The position numbers were made by a program, and so were the translations under genes. 64,000 nucleotides of DNA from Ralstonia pickettii (lineage in GTDB: Bacteria; Pseudomonadota; Gammaproteobacteria; Burkholderiales; Burkholderiaceae): assembly GCF_000607165.1 (NCBI RefSeq), contig NZ_JFZG01000024.1:310001-374000 (forward strand), in the 5' to 3' direction. How positions within the stretch are numbered: the first letter of the stretch is position 1; every line of letters starts with the position of its first letter. A model generated the notes under the pieces. The model made no database searches. It had not been told where the DNA came from and saw nothing but the letters and a program-made list of their open reading frames with translations. Below, in pieces: positions 27,615 through 35,829 of the stretch.

Positions 27615-28856
27615 ATGTCTAATATATCCGAGCTTGCCAATTCAATGGGTGTGGCAGTTGATCAATGGGAAAAGCTCTCCGCGACAATTCCCTCCCCGGT
27701 CCAGGGGGCTTCTCTTCCGGTTGATTTGGATTCGTTCACTAAATGGTTTCATTCTATTAGAGATGGGTTGAAGCTGTTAGAGAAGAGACCACCTGATCCA
27801 GCGATGCTTTCGGTTCACTGGGCTGGCTTACAGTCCGGGGTGAACCAGATTGTCGGACATATGAATACGGCGGTCGCAAATGGGTCGACTTGGTTAAATC
27901 AAACTACATCGCAGTTACTGTCTTACCTTTGGAATCTGAAGGCAATTCTTTACTGGCTGTTACCTGTTGAGGATGGGGTTGTTAATGAAAATAATCTAAA
28001 AGATCTGGCGGCTAAATCGGAGGGGGTGGAGCTAGCTGCACAAAATGCGCGTAAAGGCGCTGAAGCGATAAAAGAGAACGTTGTTTTTGCTGAGAAAACA
28101 AAATCGGAAATAGAAATCTTGCGAGAGAGCGTCGTCTCTAATGAGAGGACCGTTGCCGCTACAGCCACCAACTTGCTGACCACGGCATCGACAGCCGAAA
28201 TGGAGGCGAAGAGAGTTGAGGACTACGTAAACAACCTAAATGATGCAGAGGAGCGGCAGAGAGAACTGTTCTCGGAATTTGATAGATATCGTGAAATCGT
28301 TGAGGGAACTCTGGAAGGAGCAAGTAAGGTCGCCCTCGCTGCCTCCTTTAGAAGTAGAAGAGTTTGGCAAACATTTGCTCAAGGGGCTTGGGCTGTGGCC
28401 TTTATTTCTGGTATCGGCTTATTGATTTGGTTTGGATTAAATGTTGTTCCTAATTGGTCGGCTACTCTCGTAGGGCCGACTGGTGAATTCCGTGTGACAG
28501 CTGGTGGCGCAGTTGCATTTTTCTTGCGGTTCTTTGCCGCAGCGCCAGTTATCTGGTTGACTTGGTTTTCAGCAAGGCAGTACGGGCATTGTCTGCGCTT
28601 AGCGGAGGACTACGGATTCAAGGAGGCAGCTGCGCATGCTTTCGTTGGCTATCGTAATGAAATGGCGGACGATCCGGAGATGGTGAAATTGCTACGCGAA
28701 TCTGCTATTAGAAATTTTGGAGCAGATCCCGTCCGAGTTCTTATGCAGAGAGAACCTGTCACCCCAATAAATGATGCGATTGAGCGAGTTCTTGAGAAAA
28801 CGAGTCCGGACAAGATTGTTGATTTGTTGAAAGATATCTTGGCGTCTCGAAAATAG
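27615..28856 (+). CDS. Coiled-coil protein with two C-terminal membrane helices, unknown function
   Basis: A 413-residue protein from the ATG at 27615 (AAGAAGGG upstream). Residues 1-240 are helical with long coiled-coil stretches (about 130-240, rich in Glu, Lys and Ala). Two transmembrane helices lie at about 250-275 and 297-320, and a soluble helical tail of about 90 residues ends in IVDLLKDILASRK. Not recognised as a named family; the membrane hairpin plus long coiled coil resembles architectures found in abortive-infection or membrane-effector proteins, which is inference. Base composition is clearly A+T-richer than the genome, a sign of horizontal transfer. Confidence 0.65.
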   Translation: MSNISELANSMGVAVDQWEKLSATIPSPVQGASLPVDLDSFTKWFHSIRDGLKLLEKRPPDPAMLSVHWAGLQSGVNQIVGHMNTAVANGSTWLNQTTSQLLSYLWNLKAILYWLLPVEDGVVNENNLKDLAAKSEGVELAAQNARKGAEAIKENVVFAEKTKSEIEILRESVVSNERTVAATATNLLTTASTAEMEAKRVEDYVNNLNDAEERQRELFSEFDRYREIVEGTLEGASKVALAASFRSRRVWQTFAQGAWAVAFISGIGLLIWFGLNVVPNWSATLVGPTGEFRVTAGGAVAFFLRFFAAAPVIWLTWFSARQYGHCLRLAEDYGFKEAAAHAFVGYRNEMADDPEMVKLLRESAIRNFGADPVRVLMQREPVTPINDAIERVLEKTSPDKIVDLLKDILASRK

Positions 28857-28988
28857 GAATTCTAATGTGATCCGTATATGCGAGTGTTGAGTTAATTGAA
28901 TAGATCGCTCCTCTCTTTACGATGAGCGTGCGCGGCGGCTTTTGGGCTTTGCTTGCCTAATGGCAATGCCACCCGCTAAACTCCCCCC

Positions 28989-29178
28989 GCTGCGGCAACA
29001 ACCGCAGCCGAGACTGCAATCTCGACCGTTCCTGTCCGGAAGAAACTCAAGTTTCTACCGCTGTCGTCGTTCGCCCTTCGGGCGGGCCCGACAGGGAGGG
29101 CTTCGGCCCTGCCGTCATGACAGTAACGTCGGTATTGCAGACCTTGTCGTGTGCCCGCCCACCCTCCCAGGTGGGTGG
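28989..29178. repeat. Dense array of small hairpins
   Basis: Within 190 bp: GCTGCGG/CCGCAGC (28989-29008), CGAGA/TCTCG (29009-29024), AGAAAC/GTTTCT (29041-29056), CGCCC/GGGCG (29072-29084), AGGGC/GCCCT with a TTCG loop (29097-29110), the palindrome GTCATGAC (29114-29121), and CCCAC/GTGGG extended by a wobble pair (29155-29178). The array fills most of the 348-bp gap after the coiled-coil gene and ends 26 bases before a small ORF. It could be a structured RNA, a replication origin of a single-stranded phage, or a leader region. Confidence 0.65.
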
Positions 29179-29204
29179 CTCCTCACTCAACCAGAGGCAA
29201 GACA

Positions 29205-29309
29205 ATGGATCAACCGACCCAAGCTGTACCCATCCCACGCGGGCGTCGCCCCGCAATCTGTCACCTTCCCGGCATCGTGCAGCGTCCTCCGTCAGGGGGT
29301 GCCCAATGA
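29205..29309 (+). CDS. 34-residue ORF translationally coupled to the next gene
   Basis: ATG at 29205 with AGAGG 8 bases upstream; the stop TGA at 29307-29309 overlaps the ATG of the next gene (ATGA). The product is basic and Pro/Arg-rich (start MDQPTQAVPIPRGRR). The ribosome binding site and stop/start overlap suggest real translation, perhaps mainly as a leader for the downstream gene. No family recognised. Confidence 0.45.
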   Translation: MDQPTQAVPIPRGRRPAICHLPGIVQRPPSGGAQ

Positions 29310-29584
29310 GCCTTGAAGACGAAATCCTGTACTCGCAAGGCGCGCTGAGCGCGCGGGATTATCTGCGGCGCACGCAGATGAACATGAAGGTGCAGCGGCA
29401 GTTCAACCCCCAGACGTTGCGCTTGGAGTATCAGATTCGCGTCAAGGACAAGGCTCTTGAATACCAGGCCGGGTTTCTCGATGCGATTGGTGCCTTCATG
29501 CTGACCTCGCTGGATGGTGTGACAGTGGACTTGTACCGGTGGGAAGTCCTGCACGTGCTGGCACGTGCGAACAAGCAGAAATAA
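29306..29584 (+). CDS. Small protein of unknown function (92 residues)
   Basis: ATG at 29306 overlaps the stop of the small upstream ORF and is preceded by CAGGGGG. The protein is mixed alpha/beta in appearance, charged, with no membrane segment or signal peptide (start MSLEDEILYSQGALSARDY). A longer frame to 29117 exists but reads through the hairpin array. Small overlapping genes behind a hairpin-rich region recall filamentous phage or other mobile-element modules, but no phage gene is recognised. The G+C content is near the genome mean. Confidence 0.55.
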   Translation: MSLEDEILYSQGALSARDYLRRTQMNMKVQRQFNPQTLRLEYQIRVKDKALEYQAGFLDAIGAFMLTSLDGVTVDLYRWEVLHVLARANKQK

Positions 29585-29766
29585 AAAAACAGCAGTAAAA
29601 GCGAACCCGCGACGGGCGGGGGCGCCAGGCCAGGGCACAACGCCCAGCCCTCTACGTGCCGAGCCCAACTGGCTGAGCACGACACACAAAGGCCCGACCG
29701 CCACGGTCTGAGGCCCAAACGCCGAGCGCCAACACCCACGCGCCGCTCGCAGACATTCAAATTTTC

Positions 29767-30251
29767 GAGCTGAAACACTCGCGTGCCGAGGTCAGAGGGT
29801 CGACTGCCGAGCTAAAACTGTCGACTGCCAGCCCCAGAGGGCGAAGCGCCAATGTCCGAGGTCCAATTAGTCGGAGCTTTGAGAACCGGGCGCCAGCCTC
29901 AGAGGGTGGAACGTCGCTCTTAGAGGGTGGAGCGCCAGCCTCGGAGGGTGGAACGTCAGTGTCGGAGGGTGGAATGTCAGTCTCGGAGGGTGAAACGCCA
30001 GTCTCAGAGGGTGAAACGCCAGTCTCAGAGGGTGAAACGCCAGTCTCAGAGGGTGGAACGTCGCTCTCAGAGGGTGAAACGCCAGCCTCGGAGGGTGGAA
30101 TGTCAGCCTTAGAGGGTGAAACGTCAGTGTCGGAGGGTGAAACGCCAGCCTCGGAGGGTGAAACGCCAGCCTCGGAGGGTGGAATGTCAGTCTCGGAGGG
30201 TGAAACGCCAACCTTGGAGGATGGAACGTTGGCCTCGGAGAGTCGAACGCC
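29767..30251. repeat. 21-bp tandem repeat array, decaying at its left edge
   Basis: From 29895 to 30251 there are 17 back-to-back units of exactly 21 bp, consensus AGYCTCRGAGG followed by GTGRAACGCC. Units 6 and 7 (30000-30041) are identical; units 16 and 17 have diverged. To the left, five further units of 21 bp can be followed with growing divergence (29767, 29788, 29809, 29830, 29851), then one of 23 bp (29872-29894). Because 21 is divisible by 3 the array is open in several frames, giving heptad repeats such as VSEGETP (+) or AFHPPRL (-). None has a ribosome binding site or a family match, so the array is annotated as repeat, not gene. Confidence 0.9.
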
Positions 30252-30308
30252 AGGCTCTAAGGGCCTGTCAGAATTTCCGTGTTCTTCATCGGCCGTGAAA
30301 GCGCTCCT

Positions 30309-30941
30309 TTAGATGCCACCGTGCGCGGCCATGAACATGGCGACGGCCGACCGGCAATAGGATTCGATTTCGTTGTCGTCTTCCGCTCTCGCCTCATCAA
30401 AGCGTGCGATCAGCAAGAGATCCGACCCTTTGAAAAGTGCGGCAAACAAGCGGGCGGACAGGTGCGTATCGGGCACGTTGAGCATCCCTTTCGCGTGCAG
30501 CTGACGCAATACGGCCTCAATGTGGGCGACGACATGGGCCGGCCCGGCTTCGTAATGAAGCTTGCTTAACGACTTTTGATTCGTCTTGTCGGCCAGGACC
30601 ATGGCTTCGACACTGCGGACGTCCGGGCTCAACAGCGTGCGCAGCAGGGATGATCCCACCGCCATGAGCTGATCTTCGGCCGAACCGTCAACGCCTTCAG
30701 AAAGGGCCTGCGGTGCAAATTGATCGCAGCGGGCCACCATGGCTGCGCTGAACAGCGCCTCCTTGTTCTCGAAGTGCCGATAGATGCTCAGCTTGGATAT
30801 CTTCGCCCGCTGGGCAACCTTGTCCATCGTCGTCGCTTGAAAACCCAATTCCACAAAGAGTTCGCAGGCGGCGTCGACGATCGTTTGGCGAAGCGCTTCG
30901 TTGGCGGGCCGGCCTCGCCGGCTTTGGTTGTTTTCGCTCAC
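30309..30941 (-). CDS. TetR-family transcriptional regulator
   Basis: A 210-residue protein with the TetR DNA-binding domain at residues about 10-60 (RQTIVDAACELF, TTMDKVAQRAKISKLSIYRHF). The ligand-binding part is helical and typical in length (TetR_C type). It is transcribed divergently from the oxidoreductase gene; a palindrome overlapping that gene's -10 box (30979-31000) is its likely operator, so it probably represses the oxidoreductase and itself. Confidence 0.92.
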   Translation of the reverse strand: MSENNQSRRGRPANEALRQTIVDAACELFVELGFQATTMDKVAQRAKISKLSIYRHFENKEALFSAAMVARCDQFAPQALSEGVDGSAEDQLMAVGSSLLRTLLSPDVRSVEAMVLADKTNQKSLSKLHYEAGPAHVVAHIEAVLRQLHAKGMLNVPDTHLSARLFAALFKGSDLLLIARFDEARAEDDNEIESYCRSAVAMFMAAHGGI

Positions 30942-30955
30942 GACAATTACGGTAC

Positions 30956-31000
30956 TTGACAGTATTGAAATTGGTTAATACGATACCACTCAGTATCGTA
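30956..31000 (+). promoter_or_regulatory. Promoter of the oxidoreductase gene with overlapping TetR-type operator
   Basis: TTGACA (30956-30961), 17-bp spacer, TACGAT (30979-30984): a near-consensus sigma-70 promoter. The dyad TACGATA (30979-30985) / TATCGTA (30994-31000), spacer 8, starts on the -10 box, so a bound repressor would block polymerase. A second imperfect dyad GTATT-N10-AATAC (30962-30981) lies in the spacer. Confidence 0.75.
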
Positions 31001-31088
31001 ATGTGCAAGCCAAGGGCAGGTTTCAACCGGTTGTGCAGATCAGGTTTCCCCGGCCCACCCCCTCATCCACAACACGGAGCCCATCACC

Positions 31089-31982
31089 ATGAATGACGTC
31101 ATCATCATCGGCGGCAGCTTTGCCGGCCTCGCCGCCGCCCTGCAGCTTGGCCGTGCCCGCCGCAAGGTCACCGTTCTCGATACGGCCCGGCCACGCAACC
31201 GCTTTGCAGGCCACTCGCATGGCCTGCTCGGCCACGATCACAAGCCACCGCTGGACATCCTGGCCGAGGCGCGGCAGCAGCTTGCGCGCTATCCAACGGT
31301 CAGCCTCGTCAACGCCCGGGCCGAGAGCGTGTCTGGCGCAATCGATGATTTCTGCGTCGTCACTGACGATCACGAAATCCTGAGGGCGCGCCGCGTGATC
31401 CTGAGCTATGGCGTCGCCGACCAGATGCCTGATGTGCCGGGCTTTGCCGAAAGCTGGGGCACGTCCATCGTGCCGTGCCCGTATTGCGACGGCTTTGAAG
31501 TCGCCGGCCAGCATTGGGGCCTCGTCTGGTCCAGCCCGCAGTCGTACCAGTCTGCCAAGCTGTTCCGCGATTGGACTGACAAGTTGACTGTCTTCGCCGA
31601 TGGTCGGGACATTGCGCCCGATATTCAGGCCGATCTGGCGCGCCGCAACATCCCTCTCGTCGATGGCCGGATCGTCGAGATCGCGCACGAGAAGGGCCGT
31701 ATCACCACCGTCAATCTCGATACCGGCCGCAATGTCGCGGTCGACATCCTGTTCGCCAATCCGCGCAACAAGCCGTCCGCAAGCCTGCATGAATCACTGG
31801 GCCTCGCCACGCTCGATACGCCCACCGGCGTGGTCCTCAACGTCGACGACCGACGCCAAACCAGCATGCCCGGCATCTACGCCGCCGGCGACCTCGCCAC
31901 GCCCTTCTTGCCATCGGTCACCCAGGCATCCTCGCAGGGCGCGATGGCGGGCATCTTCGCCCAGCAGTCGATGGTTGTTTGA
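31089..31982 (+). CDS. Thioredoxin-reductase-like NAD(P)/FAD-dependent oxidoreductase
   Basis: A 297-residue flavoprotein. The FAD-binding motif is IIIGGSFAGLAAAL near the N-terminus. A redox pair C130-P-Y-C133 lies where thioredoxin reductases keep their active disulfide, and the C-terminal GIYAAGDLATP motif binds the flavin. The NAD(P) dinucleotide motif is weak (GLVWSSPQSYQSA replaces GxGxxA), so the nucleotide used is uncertain. It is likely repressed by the divergent TetR protein. Related proteins reduce disulfide natural products or act as alternative reductases. Confidence 0.88.
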   Translation: MNDVIIIGGSFAGLAAALQLGRARRKVTVLDTARPRNRFAGHSHGLLGHDHKPPLDILAEARQQLARYPTVSLVNARAESVSGAIDDFCVVTDDHEILRARRVILSYGVADQMPDVPGFAESWGTSIVPCPYCDGFEVAGQHWGLVWSSPQSYQSAKLFRDWTDKLTVFADGRDIAPDIQADLARRNIPLVDGRIVEIAHEKGRITTVNLDTGRNVAVDILFANPRNKPSASLHESLGLATLDTPTGVVLNVDDRRQTSMPGIYAAGDLATPFLPSVTQASSQGAMAGIFAQQSMVV

Positions 31983-32078
31983 GTGCACAGATTCCCCTCT
32001 CCCGTTGCGGCGTCGCCTTCGAAAAGGTTGGCGTAGATCGGCGCGGTGAAAGGCGGATCGTCAAGTCAAGGAGATGAC

Positions 32079-32942
32079 ATGGCAAAGCAAAGCGCGGATC
32101 AGGTCGGAGACTGGAATGGTCAAAGCGGTGAGCGCTGGGTCGCCAACCAGGCGCGGCTGGACGCTCTGGTAGCGGTGTTCGGCCAGGCCGCGATAGAAGC
32201 CGCCGCGCCCGCAGCGGGCGAGCGCGTGCTGGACATCGGCTGCGGCGCGGGCGCGTCGACTCTAGCTCTGGCAGCCCGCGTCGGCGCGGAGGGCCAAGTG
32301 CTGGGCGTGGACATATCCGAACCGCTGATCGACCGAGCGCGCGCTCTTGCGCCAAAGGATTCGCCGGCGCTGTTTCAGGTGGCCGACGCCAGTAGCGCAG
32401 CGCTGCCCGAAAGCGCGTTCGACATCCTGTTCTCGCGTTTCGGGGTGATGTTCTTCGACGATCCGACAGCGGCGTTCGCGCATATGCGACGCGCCCTCCG
32501 GCCGGGCAGCCGAGTCGCCTTCGTTTGCTGGCGCGGTGCGGCCGAGAACGATTGGATGCGCCTGCCAGTGGGCGCGCTCAAGGGCATCCTCCCGCCGAGC
32601 GCGCTGCCCAATCCCGAAGCGCCCGGCCCGTTTTCATTCGGTGACAGGGAACGCGTGGCACGCATCCTGACGGCGGCCGGCTTCAGCAATATCGCTATCT
32701 CGCCCTTCGACGCGGCCGTCCCATTCGGCGAGGGCGAAACGCGGGACGCCGCGATCGACGACGCAGTGAAGATGACACTCGAAGTCGGCCCGCTGTCGCG
32801 GGTGCTCGCTGATCAGCCCGACGACATTCGCGCCCGCGCCTCGGCCGCAGTTCGTGCCGCCTTTGCGAGCCTTCCCGGCGAGCGGTCGGTGATGATCAAC
32901 GGCGCCGCGTGGGTCGTCATGGCACGCAATCCGGCAAGCTGA
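32079..32942 (+). CDS. Class I SAM-dependent methyltransferase
   Basis: A 287-residue protein from the ATG at 32079 (AAGGAG 6 bases upstream). Motif I is VLDIGCGAGASTLALA; LGVDISEPLIDRAR follows, and the post-motif FDILFSRFGVMFFDDP is typical of UbiE/COQ5-like methyltransferases. The substrate is not deducible. It lies 96 bp after the oxidoreductase gene on the same strand and could share its TetR-controlled promoter. Confidence 0.9.
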   Translation: MAKQSADQVGDWNGQSGERWVANQARLDALVAVFGQAAIEAAAPAAGERVLDIGCGAGASTLALAARVGAEGQVLGVDISEPLIDRARALAPKDSPALFQVADASSAALPESAFDILFSRFGVMFFDDPTAAFAHMRRALRPGSRVAFVCWRGAAENDWMRLPVGALKGILPPSALPNPEAPGPFSFGDRERVARILTAAGFSNIAISPFDAAVPFGEGETRDAAIDDAVKMTLEVGPLSRVLADQPDDIRARASAAVRAAFASLPGERSVMINGAAWVVMARNPAS

Positions 32943-33028
32943 TAGGGATTAAGAGGGAAGACGCGCTCGGTGGAGCGAGGCGTCTGTGGCTGTGCTCAGT
33001 GCGGCCAAGCGAGTTCTAAACACCACCC

Positions 33029-33235
33029 CTACCGACTGCGTTGATAAATCGTCGCCAAATCAGTGCGGTTTCGCGCTCCCATGCGCACGAGCAGTTGGCG
33101 CATGTGGCTTTTAACGGTTTCCACGCTGATGTGCAGCCGTTCCGCAATCTCGGAGTTCGACCGACCGCACGCCCGAACACCCGAACACTCAACAATTCTC
33201 ACCGTTTGGGCATTTGCGTTGACGCGCCTTCGCAC
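33029..33235 (-). pseudogene. 3' remnant of a LuxR-family regulator gene
   Basis: About 47 C-terminal residues (from CGRSNSEIAERLHISVETVK to the stop) match the end of the intact LuxR gene at 35830-36294, with the same stop position relative to the alignment. By eye about four of five bases agree over 33029-33170 versus 35830-35971. The upstream helix of the HTH domain and the rest of the protein are missing, so the fragment cannot bind DNA normally. Together the two copies flank the alginate-lyase-like gene. Confidence 0.75.
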
Positions 33236-33281
33236 GCTGACCTACGGTTGCGCCATTAAAAAAAGATGGTCGGGTTAATAC

Positions 33282-35564
33282 ATGATGAAAAAGTCCGTGG
33301 AGCGCGTGAGCCTCAACGCGGTGCCTAATCCTGTGCGTCGAGCGCTGTCATTGGGTCTGGGGCTGTTCCCCCTGTTGCCGTTTTTGCCGGGGTGCGGCGG
33401 CGGTGTCGAAGACGCCTCCGCTGCGGGGCTAGGCCAGCCGCAAGAGAAGACGGGCGGCGCGGCTCCGACCGCCCCTGCCAAACCAGCACCCGCCACGGCT
33501 GCGTCGGCTTATGAGAGTGGCGTCTTCCGCCACCCGGCCCTGCTGGTGACTGAAGACGCCTTCACCCGCATCCGCGCGCATATCAAGGCTGGTGACCAGC
33601 CGTGGACGAACTGGTGGAACACGCTTGGCGTCGATCGCTTCGGCACCCTCAACACCAAGCCCTTCCCGCTGCCCGCCGTCTACCGGGCCGATGGCAGCAA
33701 GAACAACCTGTACGTCGACATCTGGCGCGCGTGGTCTCTGGTACTGCACTGGAAGTTGTCTGACCCGCAAGACAACCGCTATGCCGACAAGGCAGTGGAG
33801 TTCCTGGACGCTTGGGCGAACACCTTGAAGGTGATCGGAACGGTGCCGCCGGGCTCGACTGCCCATGACGACCACACCTTCATCATTCTGGCCGGCATAC
33901 AAGGCCACCAGTTGGCGCAGATTGGCGAAGTCCTGCGCACGTACCCCGGCTGGGCACCCGCAAGCCTGAAGCGCTTTCAGGACATGCTGCTCAACGTCTT
34001 CGCGCCCATCTGTTCGAACTTCCTCAGCGACGGGCGTATCGGCTCGCATGCCAACTGGGACATGGCCTCGATGGCAGGCGCCATGGCCATCGGCGTGTTC
34101 TGCGACCAGCCGGATCTGTACCGCCTGGCCTACGACTGCTACGCGGGCAACAACCGCGGCAAGCTGCGCAATTTCGGCAACGGCTCCATCGTGCACGGCG
34201 TGTACTACATGCACCCCGGCCATTTCGGGCAGTGGGAAGAAAGCGGCCGCGACCAGGGCCACTCCACGCTGGGCATGTCGCTGGGTGGGGACTTGATGGA
34301 GATGGCCTGGAACCAGGGCGACGATCTCTACGGGCTCTATAACAACCGCTTCCTCTCGGCGGCCGAGTATGTGGCGCGATCGAACCTGCTGGACGAGAAC
34401 GGCAAGCCCTACGCGATGCCCTATGCACGCGAGCAGAACCCCACGGCCCCGCACCCGGCACCGTGGACGGAGGTGAACCAGTCGTTCCAGCACCGCCGCA
34501 ACGCGTGGGAGCCCATCTACAACCACTACGTCAATCGTATGGGGCTGGCGGCGCCCAACGTCGCGCGCATGGTGACGTGGTGCGAGCCGAACTACGGCGG
34601 CAGCAGCGACGACGTGATGTACCCCACGCTCACGCAGCGTCTCTCGCCCTATGCCGGGCCGATGAAGCCGCCGTCTGGGCTCACGGCCCATTTGCGCGGC
34701 AACCGTGTCGTGCTGTCTTGGTGGGGCAGCGTCGGCGCCACCTCGTATGCGGTCAAGCGCGCCAGCCAGGCCAACGGCCCCTTCAGCCTGCTGGGCACAG
34801 TCTCGGCCAGCGAGCTGCTCACCTACAGCGATACCCCGCCCAACGGCATCTGGTTCTATCAGATCAGCGCCCAGGGCAACGGTGCCCCGAACACGGGCTC
34901 GAACGTGGCACGCATTGCGGTGCCGGGAGAGACGCGCCTGTCATTGCCGCTGAACGACCCGAACGGCACCGGCACAGTTGGCGCGGTGCTGACCGCCGCC
35001 GGCACCACGGCCTTGGTGCAGGGCACGCTGCTGGACGGCGCAACCTGGGGCGACGGGCGCGTCAACGACAAGGCCATCGCATTCGACGGCCAGAAGGCAG
35101 GCCTGCAGTTGCCCTCGGGGCTGTTTGCAGACCTCGACGACTTCAGCCTGTCTTTCTGGGCCTACGCGAATGGGCTGCACTGGGATAGCTGCATGTTCTT
35201 CGCAGGGCAGGACGCGAATGCCGCCATGGCCATCGCGCCGCAGTCCGGCTCAGGCGTGCTGCGTTTCATGATCTTTGGCGCAACGTTCAATGATGCGCAG
35301 GTTGTAGAAGCGCCGTGGGCCATGCCGATTCGCCGCTGGGTCCATGTGGCGGTCACGCTGCAGGGCAACACCTGCCGCCTCTACGTTGACGGCACGGAGG
35401 TGGGGAAGAACGACGACATGCTGCTGTCGCCGCGCCAGGTGGGCGATCAGGTCACCTTCCTGGGCCGCAATTGGGCGCATCCATCGTTCAACGGGCGTAT
35501 TCAGGGCTTCCGCGTTCAGGCGGGTGCATTGAGTGCTGCGGAGGTTGCGACGCTGGCGCGCTGA
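33282..35564 (+). CDS. Alginate-lyase-superfamily lipoprotein with LamG-like domain
   Basis: A 760-residue exported protein. Residues 1-38 are an N-terminal signal with a lipobox-like FLPGC (Cys 38). Then come a Pro/Ala linker, an (alpha/alpha) polysaccharide-lyase-like domain (about 85-450) with SHANWD (H256) and the ESGRDQGH block, a fibronectin-III-like stretch (about 470-560), and a concanavalin/LamG-like carbohydrate-binding domain (about 570-758). The order matches secreted polysaccharide lyases of the alginate-lyase superfamily. The substrate is unknown; plant pectins, alginate-like or the bacterium's own exopolysaccharide are possible. A start at 33285 is equally possible. Confidence 0.82.
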   Translation: MMKKSVERVSLNAVPNPVRRALSLGLGLFPLLPFLPGCGGGVEDASAAGLGQPQEKTGGAAPTAPAKPAPATAASAYESGVFRHPALLVTEDAFTRIRAHIKAGDQPWTNWWNTLGVDRFGTLNTKPFPLPAVYRADGSKNNLYVDIWRAWSLVLHWKLSDPQDNRYADKAVEFLDAWANTLKVIGTVPPGSTAHDDHTFIILAGIQGHQLAQIGEVLRTYPGWAPASLKRFQDMLLNVFAPICSNFLSDGRIGSHANWDMASMAGAMAIGVFCDQPDLYRLAYDCYAGNNRGKLRNFGNGSIVHGVYYMHPGHFGQWEESGRDQGHSTLGMSLGGDLMEMAWNQGDDLYGLYNNRFLSAAEYVARSNLLDENGKPYAMPYAREQNPTAPHPAPWTEVNQSFQHRRNAWEPIYNHYVNRMGLAAPNVARMVTWCEPNYGGSSDDVMYPTLTQRLSPYAGPMKPPSGLTAHLRGNRVVLSWWGSVGATSYAVKRASQANGPFSLLGTVSASELLTYSDTPPNGIWFYQISAQGNGAPNTGSNVARIAVPGETRLSLPLNDPNGTGTVGAVLTAAGTTALVQGTLLDGATWGDGRVNDKAIAFDGQKAGLQLPSGLFADLDDFSLSFWAYANGLHWDSCMFFAGQDANAAMAIAPQSGSGVLRFMIFGATFNDAQVVEAPWAMPIRRWVHVAVTLQGNTCRLYVDGTEVGKNDDMLLSPRQVGDQVTFLGRNWAHPSFNGRIQGFRVQAGALSAAEVATLAR

Positions 35565-35578
35565 TGTAGCGCTACATC
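35563..35578. repeat. 16-bp perfect palindrome over the lyase stop codon, plus a second dyad
   Basis: GATGTAGC-GCTACATC is a perfect palindrome starting inside the TGA stop codon of the lyase gene. A second dyad, TCACATG-N11-CATGTGA, lies at about 35698-35722. Neither has a T tract. They may act as terminator without uridines, mRNA 3' stabiliser or protein-binding sites; the rest of the 265-bp gap to 35829 holds nothing else recognisable. Confidence 0.6.
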
Positions 35579-35829
35579 GCAAGGTTGCCGGACAACCCGT
35601 CACAGCCTGAAGGGTGCGCGCATGGTGCGTGCACTCGCAGTGCAGGCAGTGTTGGTTGAATCGGCGCGCGTTGGGTGCTCGGGCAGCGCCCAATGGAGTC
35701 ACATGCGGCAATCGGCCATGTGATGACCCTGCCAGCAGGCCGGACTAAGCGTCAGCGGCCGCGCTGTGCTCCACATCAAAACGCATCGCACGCGAAACGT
35801 CGCGCCATACAGGTGGCGCTTGGCGCGCC

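Noticed and set aside
28989-29178. Retron msr/msd RNA
   Set aside because: Hairpin-rich, but no reverse transcriptase gene is present in the neighbourhood.
29767-30251. CRISPR array
   Set aside because: The units are directly abutting without unique spacers and there are no cas genes in the window.
29867-30312. Three overlapping repeat-encoded open frames (both strands) with heptad repeats
   Set aside because: They exist only because the 21-bp unit contains no stop codons; no ribosome binding site, signal or flanking unique domain. Recorded as a tandem repeat; a peptide cannot be wholly excluded.
33429-34691. A 420-residue minus-strand frame
   Set aside because: Antisense to the lyase lipoprotein, which has a signal sequence and domains; composition typical of a shadow.
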